The notes: generated by a model from the sequence alone, not told the origin. Shown: positions 37,249 to 46,858, counted from the first letter of the stretch. The stretch: 64,000 nucleotides of DNA from KK5 sp034043675 (GCF_034043675.1 NZ_JAXCLA010000008.1:124001-188000), one strand, 5' to 3'. Program-made: numbers and translations.

Positions 37249-37895
37249 GCGGCTCCCTTGTTGTCTTCAGCAGCCGGCGTGGCGGGTACTTCCACGGTCG
37301 CGGCCATCTTGACGATCTTGAGGCGGTCCGCCTTCTTGACGCGGACCTGCTGCGAAGCGTCCTGGCTGCGCGAGTCCTTGCGGGCCCGCAGGGTCAGCGC
37401 GATCGCGGCGATCACGCCCACCAGCAGCAGCACGGCCGCCACTTCAAGCGGGTACAGGTATTGGGTGTAGATCGCCACGCCCAGCAGCTTGGTGTTGCCG
37501 AGCTGCTGCGCGGCCGGGCTCAGCTCCGGCGCGTCGGTCAGGCGGAAGCCGCCCATCAGCACGACCGCCATCTCCAGCGCGATGAAGGCGCCGATGAACA
37601 GCGCGATCGGCAGGTGCTTCCAGAAGCCCTCGCGGACGTTGGTGGCCTGGTCGCTGGTGATGTCCAGCATCATCACGACGAACAGGAACAGCACCATCAC
37701 GGCGCCGATGTAGACCAGCACCAGCGCGATGGCCAGGAACTCGGCCTTCAGCAGCATCCAGATGCAGGACGCGTTGAAGAAGGCCAGGATCAGGAACAGG
37801 GCCGAGTGCACGGTGGACTTCGCCGTGATGACACGGAACGAGGCGCCCAGCAGCACGGCCGAGAACACGTAGAACAGAGCGGTTGTGATTTCCAT
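37245..37895 (-). CDS. nuoJ: NADH-quinone oxidoreductase subunit J
   Basis: Membrane subunit of 216 residues with five helices (first: TTALFYVFSAVLLGASF). It contributes the pi-bulge helix linking quinone reduction to proton transfer. The C-terminal 45 residues are a charged soluble tail (RARKDSRSQDASQQVRVKKAD...). The gene lies 69 bases after nuoI, the largest gap inside the downstream half of the operon. Confidence 0.96.
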   Translation of the reverse strand: MEITTALFYVFSAVLLGASFRVITAKSTVHSALFLILAFFNASCIWMLLKAEFLAIALVLVYIGAVMVLFLFVVMMLDITSDQATNVREGFWKHLPIALFIGAFIALEMAVVLMGGFRLTDAPELSPAAQQLGNTKLLGVAIYTQYLYPLEVAAVLLLVGVIAAIALTLRARKDSRSQDASQQVRVKKADRLKIVKMAATVEVPATPAAEDNKGAA

Positions 37896-37964
37896 AAGAA
37901 CTCAGCAAGCAGCGCATGACTGAAGAACCCGGCAGGCCGCGAGGCACTGGGCCGGGTCGATCGG

Positions 37965-38462
37965 TCAGCGGTACTTTGCGTCCGCCTCCTTTTGGGCTGC
38001 GATCTGGGGTTCGTAGCGGTCGCCGACGGCCAGCAGCATGTCCTTCGTGAAGTACAGGTCGCCGCGCTTTTCGCCGTGGTATTCGAAGATCGAGGTCTCG
38101 ACGATCGAGTCGACCGGGCAGCTCTCTTCGCAGAAGCCGCAGAAGATGCACTTGGTCAGGTCGATGTCGTAGCGGGTCGTGCGGCGCGAACCGTCGTCAC
38201 GCACGTCGGACTCGATCGTGATCGCCATCGCGGGGCACACGGCCTCGCAGAGCTTGCAGGCGATGCAGCGCTCTTCGCCGTTCTCGTAGCGGCGCAGCGC
38301 GTGCAGGCCGCGGAAGCGCGGCGACAGCGGCGTCTTCTCTTCCGGGAACTGGATGGTGATGTTGGGCGACAGGAAGTGCCGCCCGGTCAGGGCCATGCCC
38401 TTGAACAGCTCCAGGAGCATGAAGCTCTTGGCGAAGTCCTTGATGGAGGAAAGCGTAGACAT
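37965..38462 (-). CDS. nuoI: NADH-quinone oxidoreductase subunit I
   Basis: Peripheral-arm subunit of 165 residues carrying two [4Fe-4S] clusters (N6a and N6b). Both ferredoxin motifs are intact: CIACKLCEAVCP and CIFCGFCEESCP. It passes electrons from NuoG to NuoB. The N-terminal amphipathic segment fits docking to the membrane. It follows nuoH by 16 bases. Confidence 0.98.
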   Translation of the reverse strand: MSTLSSIKDFAKSFMLLELFKGMALTGRHFLSPNITIQFPEEKTPLSPRFRGLHALRRYENGEERCIACKLCEAVCPAMAITIESDVRDDGSRRTTRYDIDLTKCIFCGFCEESCPVDSIVETSIFEYHGEKRGDLYFTKDMLLAVGDRYEPQIAAQKEADAKYR

Positions 38463-38478
38463 GATGGTCGGGGCTTCT

Positions 38479-39537
38479 TCAGTTCCAGATGTTGAACGGC
38501 GACTGGATCCACAGGCCGACGACGACCAGCCAGACCAGCGTCACCGGAATGAAGATCTTCCAGCCCAGACGCATGATCTGGTCGTAGCGGAAGCGCGGGA
38601 AAGTGGCACGGACCCAGAGGAAGGTCGTCACGACGACGAACACCTTGATCGCCAGCCAGATCCAGCCAGGGATGAAGTCCAGGAAGGCGAAGGGGCTCAG
38701 CCAGCCGCCGAGGAACATGGTTACGGCCAGGATCGAGACCAGGATCATGTTGGCGTACTCGGCGAGGAAGAACATCGCGAAGGCCATGCCCGAGTACTCG
38801 ATCATGTGGCCGGCGACGATTTCCGATTCGCCTTCCACCACGTCGAACGGGTGGCGGTTCGTCTCGGCGAGACCCGAGATGAAGTACACGATGAAGATCG
38901 GGAACAACGGCAGCCAGTTCCAGGAGAACACGGACGCGCCATGCGCCGCACCCCAGCCCTTGCCCTGCCCCATCACGATGTCGCTCATGTTCAGCGAGCC
39001 CGAGACCATCAGCACGATCACCAGCGCGAAGCCCATGGCGATTTCGTAGCTGACCATCTGCGCCGAGGCACGCAGCGCACCGAGGAAGGCGTACTTCGAG
39101 TTCGAGGCCCAGCCGGCGATGATCACGCCGTAGACCTCGAGCGAGGTGATCGCCATCAGGAACAGCAGGCCGGCGTTGATGTTGGCCAGCGCGACGTCGG
39201 GGCCGAAGGGCACGACGACCCAAGCGGCCAGCGCCGGCATGATCGTCATGATCGGGCCGAGGAAGAACAGGCCCTTGTTCGCCTTGGCCGGGACGATGAT
39301 CTCCTTGAAGATCAGCTTCACCGCGTCGGCGATCGGCGTCAGCAGGCCGAACGGACCCACGCGGTTCGGACCCGGACGGATCTGCGACCAGCCGATGGCC
39401 TTGCGCTCCCACAGCGTCAGGTAGGCGACGCAGCCCATCAGCGGCGCGACGACGATGATGATCTTCAGCAGGTTCCAGATCACCGGCCAGACAGCGCCCA
39501 GGTGGGCGGCGCCGGCGTTGTAGAGGGTGTCGATCAT
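38479..39537 (-). CDS. nuoH: NADH-quinone oxidoreductase subunit H
   Basis: Membrane subunit of 352 residues and eight or nine helices that forms part of the quinone-binding chamber. Conserved loops WERKAIGWSQIRPGPNRVGP and GLAETNRHPFDVVEGESE are present with their charged residues. It is encoded 13 bases after nuoG. Confidence 0.98.
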   Translation of the reverse strand: MIDTLYNAGAAHLGAVWPVIWNLLKIIIVVAPLMGCVAYLTLWERKAIGWSQIRPGPNRVGPFGLLTPIADAVKLIFKEIIVPAKANKGLFFLGPIMTIMPALAAWVVVPFGPDVALANINAGLLFLMAITSLEVYGVIIAGWASNSKYAFLGALRASAQMVSYEIAMGFALVIVLMVSGSLNMSDIVMGQGKGWGAAHGASVFSWNWLPLFPIFIVYFISGLAETNRHPFDVVEGESEIVAGHMIEYSGMAFAMFFLAEYANMILVSILAVTMFLGGWLSPFAFLDFIPGWIWLAIKVFVVVTTFLWVRATFPRFRYDQIMRLGWKIFIPVTLVWLVVVGLWIQSPFNIWN

Positions 39538-39550
39538 TGTTCTGTCTTCC

Positions 39551-41884
39551 TCAGGCCTTGCTGACGTTCAGCGTGCCGAACATCGCACCCAGCGCCGCGG
39601 TCTCGACGAGGCCGGCCGGCACGCGCACGACGTTGGCGGGCAGACCGGCTTCCAGCTTCGCGAACAGCTCGGCGGCACCGGCACCGTCCTGCGTGATGCG
39701 GACGCGGGCACCCTGCTCTGCCAGGCCCAGCTGGGCCCACAGTGCGCTCGGGATGCCGGCGACGGCGGCGTTCTTCGCGTCGGTCGTCAGCTGCAGCGAG
39801 GTGCTGTTGCGGACCAGCGCGTCGGCGGCGTAGATCGGCAGGCTGGCCAGGCGCTCGATGCCCGTCGAGGCAGCAGCACCCTGGATCGCAGCAGTCGTCG
39901 TGTTGCTCAGGCGGCCGGCGAAGTCGGAGCCGACGCCCAGGGCCTCGGTCTTCACCTGCTCCGAGCTTTCCTGCTCGAAGCCGGCGACTTCCAGCAGGTT
40001 GCCCAGCACGCGCAGGATCTTCCAGCCCGGACGGGTCTCGGCCAGCGGCTTGACGACGCCGACGAAGGTCTGCGCGCGGCCCTCGGCATTGACGAAGGTG
40101 CCCGAGGTTTCGGTGAACGGTGCCGTCGGCAGGATCACGTCCGCGTATTCCAGGCCCGACTTGAAGGGGCTCATCACGACGACCATCTCGGCCGCGTTCA
40201 AGGCCTTGGCGGCGGCAGCAGCGTTGGCGGCGTCGAGCACCGGATCGGTGTTCAGCAGCACCACGGCCTTCAGCTTGCCCTCGCCGTCCAGCATCTGGCC
40301 GGCGTTCAGGCCACCGGCCTTCGGCAGGAAGCCGGTCAGTTGCGCACCGACCGTGTTGGCGGCTTCGGTCAGGTAGCCGACGCTGGCGCCGGTCTGCTGG
40401 CCGATCCAGTTGGCGATGGCCAGCAGGCTGGCGGCCTGCGGGTGCTGCGCAGCGGCATTGCCCAGCAGCACAGCCTTGCGGGTGCCGGACAGCAGCGAGG
40501 CGGCGATGGCCTTGGCAGCCTCGGTCGCTTCGCCCTGCGCCGGAGCGCTGACGTTGTTGGTCGCGGCGATCGCGGCGGCCACGTCGGCCAGCGATTGCAC
40601 CCAGGCGCTCGGGGCGGCGGTGACGCGCGCGGCGACGGGCATCAGCCAGTCGTCTTCGCTCGCGCCGACGGCCGTGACCTGTGCACCGCGGCGAGTGGCC
40701 TGGCGCAGGCGCTGGGCGAACAGCGGGTGGTCCTTGCGCAGCTGCGAGCCGACCACCAGCGCGCGCTCGATCGTCGACAGCGAGGCGATCGAAGTACCCA
40801 GCCAGTGACTTGCACCGTCAGCCGCGACATTGCCGAAATCGGCGTGGCGCAGGCGGTAGTCGAGGTTCTGGCTGCCGATGCCGCGCACCAGCTGGGCCAG
40901 CAGGTGCAGCTCTTCGGTCGTGCTGTGGGCCGAGGCCAGCGCGCCGATGGCGTGGGCGCCGTGCTCCTTCTTGACCAGCTTCAGGCCGTTGGCGACGTAT
41001 TCCAGAGCCGTCGTCCAGTCGACCTGCTTCCAGGCACCGCCCTGCTTGATCATCGGCGCGGTCAGACGCTGGTCGCTGTTCAGCGATTCGTAACTGAAGC
41101 GGTCGCGGTCGGCGATCCAGCATTCGTTGACGTCGTCGTTCTCCAGCGGAACGACGCGCATCACCTGCTGGCCCTTGACCTGGACGATCAGGTTGGCGCC
41201 GGTGGAATCGTGCGGGCTGACGCTCTTGCGGCGCGACAGCTCCCAGGTGCGAGCGCTGTAGCGGAAGGGCTTGCTGGTGAGCGCGCCGACCGGGCAGATG
41301 TCGATCATGTTGCCCGACAGCTCGGAGTCCACCGAGCGGCCGACGAAGGTCTGGATCTCGCTGTGCTCGCCGCGGTGAGCCATGCCCAGCTCCATCACGC
41401 CGGCGATCTCCTGGCCGAAGCGCACGCAGCGGGTGCAGTGGATGCAGCGGCTCATCTCTTCCATCGAGACCAGCGGGCCGACGTTCTTGTGGAAGACGAC
41501 GCGCTTCTCTTCGGAGTAGCGGCTCTTGCCGCTGCCGTAGCCGACGGCCAGATCCTGCAGCTGGCATTCGCCACCCTGGTCGCAGATCGGGCAGTCCAGC
41601 GGGTGATTGATCAGCAGGAATTCCATGACGCCCTGCTGGGCCTTGACCGCCTTGTCGCTCTTGGTGCGGACGATCATGCCCTGCGTCACCGGCGTGGCGC
41701 AGGCCGGCATCGGCTTGGGCGCCTTCTCCACGTCCACCAGGCACATGCGGCAGTTGGCGGCGATGGAGAGCTTCTTGTGATAGCAGAAGTGCGGAATGTA
41801 GGCACCGGCCTTTTCGGCCGCATGCATCACCATGCTGCCCTCCAGGACCTCTACCTTCTGACCGTCGAGTTCGATTTCAACCAT
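39551..41884 (-). CDS. nuoG: NADH-quinone oxidoreductase subunit G
   Basis: Largest peripheral subunit, 777 residues. The N-terminal [2Fe-2S] ferredoxin domain (HFCYHKKLSIAANCRMC) and further cluster ligands (DCPICDQGGECQLQD, RCIHCTRCVRFGQE, CPVGALTSKP) carry electrons from NuoF to NuoI. The rest is a molybdopterin-oxidoreductase-like domain that no longer binds cofactor. The start MVEIELDGQKVEVLEG is chosen; an 86-residue upstream open extension overlaps nuoF and is rejected. Confidence 0.97.
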   Translation of the reverse strand: MVEIELDGQKVEVLEGSMVMHAAEKAGAYIPHFCYHKKLSIAANCRMCLVDVEKAPKPMPACATPVTQGMIVRTKSDKAVKAQQGVMEFLLINHPLDCPICDQGGECQLQDLAVGYGSGKSRYSEEKRVVFHKNVGPLVSMEEMSRCIHCTRCVRFGQEIAGVMELGMAHRGEHSEIQTFVGRSVDSELSGNMIDICPVGALTSKPFRYSARTWELSRRKSVSPHDSTGANLIVQVKGQQVMRVVPLENDDVNECWIADRDRFSYESLNSDQRLTAPMIKQGGAWKQVDWTTALEYVANGLKLVKKEHGAHAIGALASAHSTTEELHLLAQLVRGIGSQNLDYRLRHADFGNVAADGASHWLGTSIASLSTIERALVVGSQLRKDHPLFAQRLRQATRRGAQVTAVGASEDDWLMPVAARVTAAPSAWVQSLADVAAAIAATNNVSAPAQGEATEAAKAIAASLLSGTRKAVLLGNAAAQHPQAASLLAIANWIGQQTGASVGYLTEAANTVGAQLTGFLPKAGGLNAGQMLDGEGKLKAVVLLNTDPVLDAANAAAAAKALNAAEMVVVMSPFKSGLEYADVILPTAPFTETSGTFVNAEGRAQTFVGVVKPLAETRPGWKILRVLGNLLEVAGFEQESSEQVKTEALGVGSDFAGRLSNTTTAAIQGAAASTGIERLASLPIYAADALVRNSTSLQLTTDAKNAAVAGIPSALWAQLGLAEQGARVRITQDGAGAAELFAKLEAGLPANVVRVPAGLVETAALGAMFGTLNVSKA

Positions 41885-41898
41885 GTTTTGTTTTCCGA

Positions 41899-43260
41899 TC
41901 AGGCCGCGGCTTTGCTGTTGGCCGAGGCTTCCTCGATCATCTTGACGAACTCCGGCTTGAAGTTCTTGATCATGGCGCGCACCGGCATCGCGGCGGCGTC
42001 GCCGAGCGCACAGATCGTGCGGCCCTGGATGTTGTCGGCCACGGAGTTCAGCAGGTCCAGGTCCGAGGCGCGGCCCTTGCCGTGGTAGATGCGCTCGATC
42101 ACGCGGTGCATCCAGCCCGTGCCTTCGCGGCAAGGCGTGCACTGACCGCAGCTCTCGTGGGCGTAGAAGTAGGCCAGGCGCAGCAGGCTCTCGACCATGC
42201 AGCGCGAGTCGTTCATCACGATCACCGCACCCGAGCCCAGCATCGAACCGGCCTTGGCGATGGAGTCATAGTCCATCGTGCAGTTCATCATCGTCTCGGC
42301 CGTCAGCACCGGGGCGGACGAGCCACCCGGGATCACGGCCTTCAGCGTGCGGCCTTCGCTCGCGCCCTTCACGCCGCCGGCGAGTTCCAGCAGCTTGCTG
42401 AACGGCGTGCCCAGCGGGATCTCGTAGTTGCCCGGACGCTCGACGTCACCCGACACCGAGAAGATCTTCGTGCCGCCGTTGTTGGGCTTGCCGATCTCCA
42501 GGTAGGGCTGCGCGCCGTTGCGGATGATCCAGGGCACCGCGGCGAAGGTCTCGGTGTTGTTGATCGTCGTGGGCTTGCCGTAGACGCCGAAGCTGGCCGG
42601 GAACGGCGGCTTGAAGCGCGGCTGGCCCTTCTTGCCTTCCAGCGATTCCAGCAGCGCGGTTTCCTCGCCGCAGATGTAGGCGCCGAAGCCATGGTGCGCA
42701 TGCAGCTGGAAGCTGAAGCCGCTGCCCATGATCTTGTCGCCGAGGAAGCCGGCGGCGCGGGCTTCTTCCAGGGCCGCTTCGAAGCGCTCGTAGACCTCGA
42801 AGATCTCGCCGTGGATGTAGTTGTAGCCCACCTGGATGCCCATCGCGAAGGCGGCAATGGCCATGCCTTCGATGACGATGTGCGGGTTGTACATCAGGAT
42901 GTCGCGGTCCTTGCAGGTACCCGGCTCGCCTTCGTCCGAGTTGCAGACGAGGTACTTCGCACCGGGGAACTGGCGGGGCATGAAGCTCCACTTCAGACCC
43001 GTGGGGAAGCCGGCGCCGCCACGGCCGCGCAGGCCCGAGGCCTTGACCTCGGCGATCACTTGGTCGGACGTCAGCGGCGTGCCGTCGGCCGTACCCTCGC
43101 CCGTCAGGATCTTGCGCAGGGCGGCATAGCCCCCACGTGCGACGTAGTCCTTCAGGCTCCAGTTGTCACCGTTCAGGCCGTCATAGATCTGCGCGCCGAT
43201 GTGGCGGTCGTGGAAGCAGGTCTCGACGCCCTTGGCTTGGAATTTGGAAAGATCGAGCAT
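41899..43260 (-). CDS. nuoF: NADH-quinone oxidoreductase subunit F
   Basis: NADH-binding flavoprotein subunit, 453 residues. Glycine-rich GLRGRGGAGFPTGLKW (about residues 76-91) binds NADH/FMN, and the C-terminal SCGQCTPCREGTGWM holds cysteines of the N3 [4Fe-4S] cluster, with a further Cys in the ICALGDAAAMP region. It takes hydride from NADH. The start MLDLSKFQ lies 7 bases after nuoE; an upstream 13-residue extension is rejected. Confidence 0.98.
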   Translation of the reverse strand: MLDLSKFQAKGVETCFHDRHIGAQIYDGLNGDNWSLKDYVARGGYAALRKILTGEGTADGTPLTSDQVIAEVKASGLRGRGGAGFPTGLKWSFMPRQFPGAKYLVCNSDEGEPGTCKDRDILMYNPHIVIEGMAIAAFAMGIQVGYNYIHGEIFEVYERFEAALEEARAAGFLGDKIMGSGFSFQLHAHHGFGAYICGEETALLESLEGKKGQPRFKPPFPASFGVYGKPTTINNTETFAAVPWIIRNGAQPYLEIGKPNNGGTKIFSVSGDVERPGNYEIPLGTPFSKLLELAGGVKGASEGRTLKAVIPGGSSAPVLTAETMMNCTMDYDSIAKAGSMLGSGAVIVMNDSRCMVESLLRLAYFYAHESCGQCTPCREGTGWMHRVIERIYHGKGRASDLDLLNSVADNIQGRTICALGDAAAMPVRAMIKNFKPEFVKMIEEASANSKAAA

Positions 43261-43267
43261 GCCGTCC

Positions 43268-43774
43268 TCAGTTGGTCTTGGCATTGGCCCGCAGCACATC
43301 GACGAGTTCGTCGAGGCGCTGATGGCTCATGAAGCTGCACATCTGGCGGTCGTTCACCAGCATCACCGGCGCGTCGGCGCAGGCGCCCAGGCACTCGCTC
43401 TGCTGCACCGTGAAGACGCCGTCGGCCGTCGTGCCGCCCATCTCCACGCCGAGCTTCGTGCACAGGTGCTCCAGCGCCTTCTGGCCGTCGCGCAGCTGGC
43501 AGGGCAGGTTCGTGCAGACGTTCAGCTTGAACTGGCCGAGCGGCTTCTGGTTGTACATGTTGTAGAAGGTCGTGACCTCGTACACCGCGATGGCCGGCAT
43601 GCCCAGGTAGGCAGCGATGGCGTCCTCGCTGGCACGCGAGACGTAGCCCTGCTCATGCTGCACGATGGCCAGGCAGGCCATCACCGCCGACTGCTTCTGC
43701 TCGGCCGGGTACTTCGCCACTTCACGGGCGAAGCGCGCGGCCGTGGCCTCGCTCAAAACGTATTGTTCGCTCAT
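43268..43774 (-). CDS. nuoE: NADH-quinone oxidoreductase subunit E
   Basis: Thioredoxin-like [2Fe-2S] subunit of 168 residues holding off-pathway cluster N1a. Ligands are seen as CTNLPC and CLGAC. It partners NuoF at the tip of the peripheral arm. The start codon overlaps the nuoD stop (ATGA). Confidence 0.98.
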   Translation of the reverse strand: MSEQYVLSEATAARFAREVAKYPAEQKQSAVMACLAIVQHEQGYVSRASEDAIAAYLGMPAIAVYEVTTFYNMYNQKPLGQFKLNVCTNLPCQLRDGQKALEHLCTKLGVEMGGTTADGVFTVQQSECLGACADAPVMLVNDRQMCSFMSHQRLDELVDVLRANAKTN

Positions 43775-45024
43775 CGGTCAATCTCACCGAAAACAATGTC
43801 CATCGTGCCGATCACGGCCACGGCGTCGGCAATCATGTGGCCCTTGGCCATCTCGTCGAGCGCCGCCAGATGCGGGAAGCCCGGCGCGCGGATCTTCAGA
43901 CGATACGGCTTGTTGGCGCCGTCGCTGACGATGTAGATGCCGAACTCGCCCTTCGGGTGCTCGACGCCCGCATAGGCCTCGCCGGCCGGGACTCGGAAAC
44001 CTTCGGTGAAGAGCTTGAAGTGGTGGATCAGCTCTTCCATGTTGGTCTTCATGCCCACGCGGTGCGGGGGAGCGACCTTGTGGTTGTCGGTGATGACCGG
44101 ACCCGGATTGGCGCGCAGCCACTTCACGCACTGTTCGACGATGCGGCAGCTCTGGCGCATCTCTTCGACGCGGACCACGTAGCGGTCGTAGGTGTCGCCG
44201 TTGGTGCCGAGCGGGATGTCGAAGTCCATGTTGGCATAGACGTCGTAGGGCTGCTTCTTGCGCAGGTCCCAGGCGATGCCCGAGCCGCGCAGCATCGGGC
44301 CCGAGAAGCCCAGGTTCAGCGCGCGCTCCGGCGAGACGACGCCGATGCCGACCGTGCGCTGCTTCCAGATACGGTTGTCGGTCAGCAGCGTCTCGTAGTC
44401 GTCGACGTTCTTCGGGAAGCGCTTGCAGAAGTCTTCGATGAAGTCCAGCAGCGAGCCGCTGCGGTTCTCGTTGAGCTTGGCGATCGCCTTGGCGTTGCGG
44501 ATCTTGCTGGCCTGGTACTGCGGCATCGTGTCCGGCAGGTCGCGGTAGACGCCGCCCGGACGGAAGTAGGCCGCGTGCATCCGGGCGCCGGAGACCGCTT
44601 CGTACATGTCGAAGATGTCTTCACGCTCGCGGAAGCAGTAGATCAGGATGTTCATCGCGCCGCAGTCCAGACCGTGCGCGCCCAGCCACAGCAGGTGGTT
44701 CAGGATGCGGGTCAGCTCGGCGAACATCACGCGGATGTACTGCGCGCGCATCGGCACGTCCACGCCCAGCATCTTCTCGATGGCCAGGCAGTAGGCGTGC
44801 TCGTTGGCCATCATCGACACGTAGTCGAGACGGTCCATGTAAGGCAGCGACTGGATGAAGGTCTTGCTCTCGGCCAGCTTCTCGGTGGCGCGATGCAGCA
44901 GGCCGATGTGCGGGTCGGCGCGCTGGATGATTTCGCCGTCGAGTTCCAGCACGAGACGCAGCACGCCGTGGGCGGCCGGGTGCTGGGGACCGAAGTTCAG
45001 CGTGTAGTTCTTGATTTCTGCCAT
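43771..45024 (-). CDS. nuoD: NADH-quinone oxidoreductase subunit D
   Basis: Peripheral-arm subunit of 417 residues related to the NiFe-hydrogenase large subunit; with NuoB it forms the quinone site. Recognised by FGPQHPAAHGVLRLVLELDGE near the N-terminus and GVEHPKGEFGIYIVSDG. It is a separate gene from nuoC, unlike the fused nuoCD of enterobacteria. The spacer to nuoC is three bases. Confidence 0.98.
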   Translation of the reverse strand: MAEIKNYTLNFGPQHPAAHGVLRLVLELDGEIIQRADPHIGLLHRATEKLAESKTFIQSLPYMDRLDYVSMMANEHAYCLAIEKMLGVDVPMRAQYIRVMFAELTRILNHLLWLGAHGLDCGAMNILIYCFREREDIFDMYEAVSGARMHAAYFRPGGVYRDLPDTMPQYQASKIRNAKAIAKLNENRSGSLLDFIEDFCKRFPKNVDDYETLLTDNRIWKQRTVGIGVVSPERALNLGFSGPMLRGSGIAWDLRKKQPYDVYANMDFDIPLGTNGDTYDRYVVRVEEMRQSCRIVEQCVKWLRANPGPVITDNHKVAPPHRVGMKTNMEELIHHFKLFTEGFRVPAGEAYAGVEHPKGEFGIYIVSDGANKPYRLKIRAPGFPHLAALDEMAKGHMIADAVAVIGTMDIVFGEIDR

Positions 45025-45027
45025 GAC

Positions 45028-45624
45028 TTACAGGCCACCGTAGTTGTCTTCGCGAATCACTCGCGGCGTGATCTCGCGCGGCTCGATCGTCACCGGCTGG
45101 TAGATCACGCGCTTGGCATCGGCGTCGTAGCGCATCTCGACGGTGCCCGAGGTCGGGAAGTCCTTGCGCATCGGGTGGCCGATGAAGCCGTAGTCCGTCA
45201 GGATGCGGCGCAGGTCTTCGTGGCCGTCGAAGATGATGCCGTACAGGTCGAAGGCCTCGCGCTCGAACCAGTTGGCCGAGTTCCACAGCGCGTTGACCGA
45301 AGCGACCACCGGCAGTTCGTCGTCCGGCGCGAACACCTTCAGGCGCACGCGCTGGTTCCTGCTGACCGACAGCAGGTGCGAGACGGCCGCGAAGCGCGGG
45401 CCTTCATAGCCGCCCATGCCGTAGTCGGAGTAGTCCACGCCGCAGAGGTCGATCAATTGCTCGAAGCGCAGGTCGGCGTGGTCGCGCAGCGTCTGGGCGG
45501 CGGCGTAGTAGCTGCCGGGCTTGACGGTGACGGTGATCTCGCCGAACTCGTTCTTGATGCTCTGAATCTGCTCGCCGAGGGCGCTTTCGATCGCGCCCTT
45601 CAGGGTGTCGAGGGAGGTGCTCAT
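45028..45624 (-). CDS. nuoC: NADH-quinone oxidoreductase subunit C
   Basis: Peripheral-arm subunit of 198 residues (30-kDa-type). The conserved WFEREAFDLYGIIFDGHEDLRRIL segment and the tail around DYGFIGHPMRKDFP identify it. It supports NuoD and NuoI and has no cofactor. It is 18 bases after nuoB. Confidence 0.98.
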   Translation of the reverse strand: MSTSLDTLKGAIESALGEQIQSIKNEFGEITVTVKPGSYYAAAQTLRDHADLRFEQLIDLCGVDYSDYGMGGYEGPRFAAVSHLLSVSRNQRVRLKVFAPDDELPVVASVNALWNSANWFEREAFDLYGIIFDGHEDLRRILTDYGFIGHPMRKDFPTSGTVEMRYDADAKRVIYQPVTIEPREITPRVIREDNYGGL

Positions 45625-45642
45625 CTTGTGTCGGGTCCTCGC

Positions 45643-46119
45643 TCAGCGCGCGATGGTGTTTTCGCGGCGGATCTTGGCCTGCAGCTGCAGGATGCCGTAC
45701 AGCAGCGCCTCGGCGGTCGGCGGACAGCCCGGCACATAAACGTCGACCGGAACGATGCGGTCGCAGCCGCGCACGACCGAGTAGCTGTAGTGGTAGTAGC
45801 CGCCGCCGTTGGCGCACGAGCCCATCGACAGCACCCAGCGCGGCTCGGCCATCTGGTCATAGACCTTGCGCAGCGCCGGCGCCATCTTGTTGCACAGCGT
45901 GCCGGCCACGATCATCAGGTCCGACTGGCGCGGGCTCGGGCGGAACAGCATGCCGAAGCGGTCGATGTCATAACGCGCAGCGCCCGCGTGCATCATCTCG
46001 ACGGCACAGCAGGCAAGACCGAAGGTCATCGGCCAGAGGGAACCGGTCTTCGACCAGTTGATCAGCTTGTCGACCGAGGTGGTGACAAAGCCTTCTTTCA
46101 TGACGCCTTCAATACCCAT
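45643..46119 (-). CDS. nuoB: NADH-quinone oxidoreductase subunit B
   Basis: Subunit of 158 residues that holds terminal [4Fe-4S] cluster N2, which reduces quinone. Ligands lie in FGLACCAVEMMH (tandem cysteines), GSCANGGGYYHYS and VPGCPPTAEALLYG. It follows nuoA by 68 bases. Confidence 0.98.
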   Translation of the reverse strand: MGIEGVMKEGFVTTSVDKLINWSKTGSLWPMTFGLACCAVEMMHAGAARYDIDRFGMLFRPSPRQSDLMIVAGTLCNKMAPALRKVYDQMAEPRWVLSMGSCANGGGYYHYSYSVVRGCDRIVPVDVYVPGCPPTAEALLYGILQLQAKIRRENTIAR

Positions 46120-46187
46120 TGCAAGCTTTCTTTCGGTTCAAGCCGGCAGCAGCGTGCGCCGGCTGACAAGAGGCTGTGAGCCCCTCC

Positions 46188-46547
46188 TCATTCCCAATCC
46201 AGGGCGCCCTTCTTCCACATGTAGACGAAGCCCAGCACGAGGATCGTGAGGAAGCTCATCATCGACCAGAAGCCGACCTGACCGATTTCCTTGAGCACGA
46301 CAGCCCACGGAAACAGGAAGGCGATCTCCAGATCGAACAGGATGAAGAGGATGGCGATCAGGTAGTAGCGGACGTCGAACTTCATCCGCGCGTCTTCGAA
46401 GGCTTCGAAGCCGCATTCGTACGGGGAGTTCTTGGCTTTGTCGGGCCTGTTCGGGCCCAGCAGGAAGCCGAGGACCTGGGGCGCAATGCCGACACCGGCG
46501 CCGACCAGGATGAAGAGGATGACGGGGAGGTACTGATCCAAGTTCAT
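46188..46547 (-). CDS. nuoA: NADH-quinone oxidoreductase subunit A
   Basis: Small membrane subunit of 119 residues with three helices and the conserved YECGFEAFEDARMKFDVRYY loop between the first and second. It is the first gene of the operon. The start MNLDQYLPVILF is clear from the family although no Shine-Dalgarno sequence precedes it; a 37-residue upstream extension runs through the terminator region and is rejected. Confidence 0.96.
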   Translation of the reverse strand: MNLDQYLPVILFILVGAGVGIAPQVLGFLLGPNRPDKAKNSPYECGFEAFEDARMKFDVRYYLIAILFILFDLEIAFLFPWAVVLKEIGQVGFWSMMSFLTILVLGFVYMWKKGALDWE

Positions 46548-46626
46548 AAGGTGACGCTGCTCGTTTTCGCCGCCCGCGGGCTCCAGCCCGCTCGCGGCAA
46601 TGATTTTTCGATCCAACAAAAGCAAA

Positions 46627-46669
46627 GGGCGCGCCGTTCGCGATCTCTGATCGCGCACGGACCGCGCCC
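46627..46669 (-). terminator. Long GC hairpin between tRNA-Leu and nuoA
   Basis: Near-perfect inverted repeat: left arm GGGCGCGCCGTTCGCGATC, loop TCT, right arm GATCGCGCACGGACCGCGCCC with small bulges. On the minus strand it is followed by TTTGCTTTTGTT. It would end the tRNA-Leu transcript before nuoA, 79 bases ahead of the nuoA start, leaving little room for a separate nuo promoter. Confidence 0.65.
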
Positions 46670-46773
46670 GCCTTGTCTCCCTGCCTCGGAGGTTTTTATT
46701 CCACCGATGGGCCAGGGCGCTCCGGCCAACATATTCGGATTTAACAAACCCGAGGATGCTACCCGTAAATCCT

Positions 46774-46858
46774 TGGTGCGGTCGGCGAGACTCGAACTCG
46801 CACAGCTTTCGCCACTACCCCCTCAAGATAGCGTGTCTACCAATTTCACCACGACCGC
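46774..46858 (-). tRNA. tRNA-Leu (anticodon GAG)
   Basis: Reading the minus strand, the acceptor arms GCGGTCG and CGACCGC pair perfectly, followed by A and an encoded CCA. The D arm holds TGGTAGACACGC as in leucine tRNAs, the anticodon stem CTATC/GGTAG encloses loop TTGAGGG (anticodon GAG), there is a long variable arm, and the T loop is GTTCGAGTC. The gene is single and lies between secG and nuoA with its own -10-like box and terminator. Confidence 0.95.

Noticed and set aside
39527..42088. Open frame of about 853 codons antisense to nuoG
   Set aside because: NuoG is intact on the other strand, and the antisense product shows no family features.
39551..42142. N-terminal extension of NuoG by 86 residues
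   Set aside because: The extension overlaps nuoF in another frame; NuoG homologues begin at MVEIELDG, directly before the [2Fe-2S] domain.
46774..46858. tRNA-Leu as an integration site for a genomic island
   Set aside because: No integrase, no direct repeat of the tRNA 3' end and no composition break were seen; both flanks are conserved housekeeping genes.
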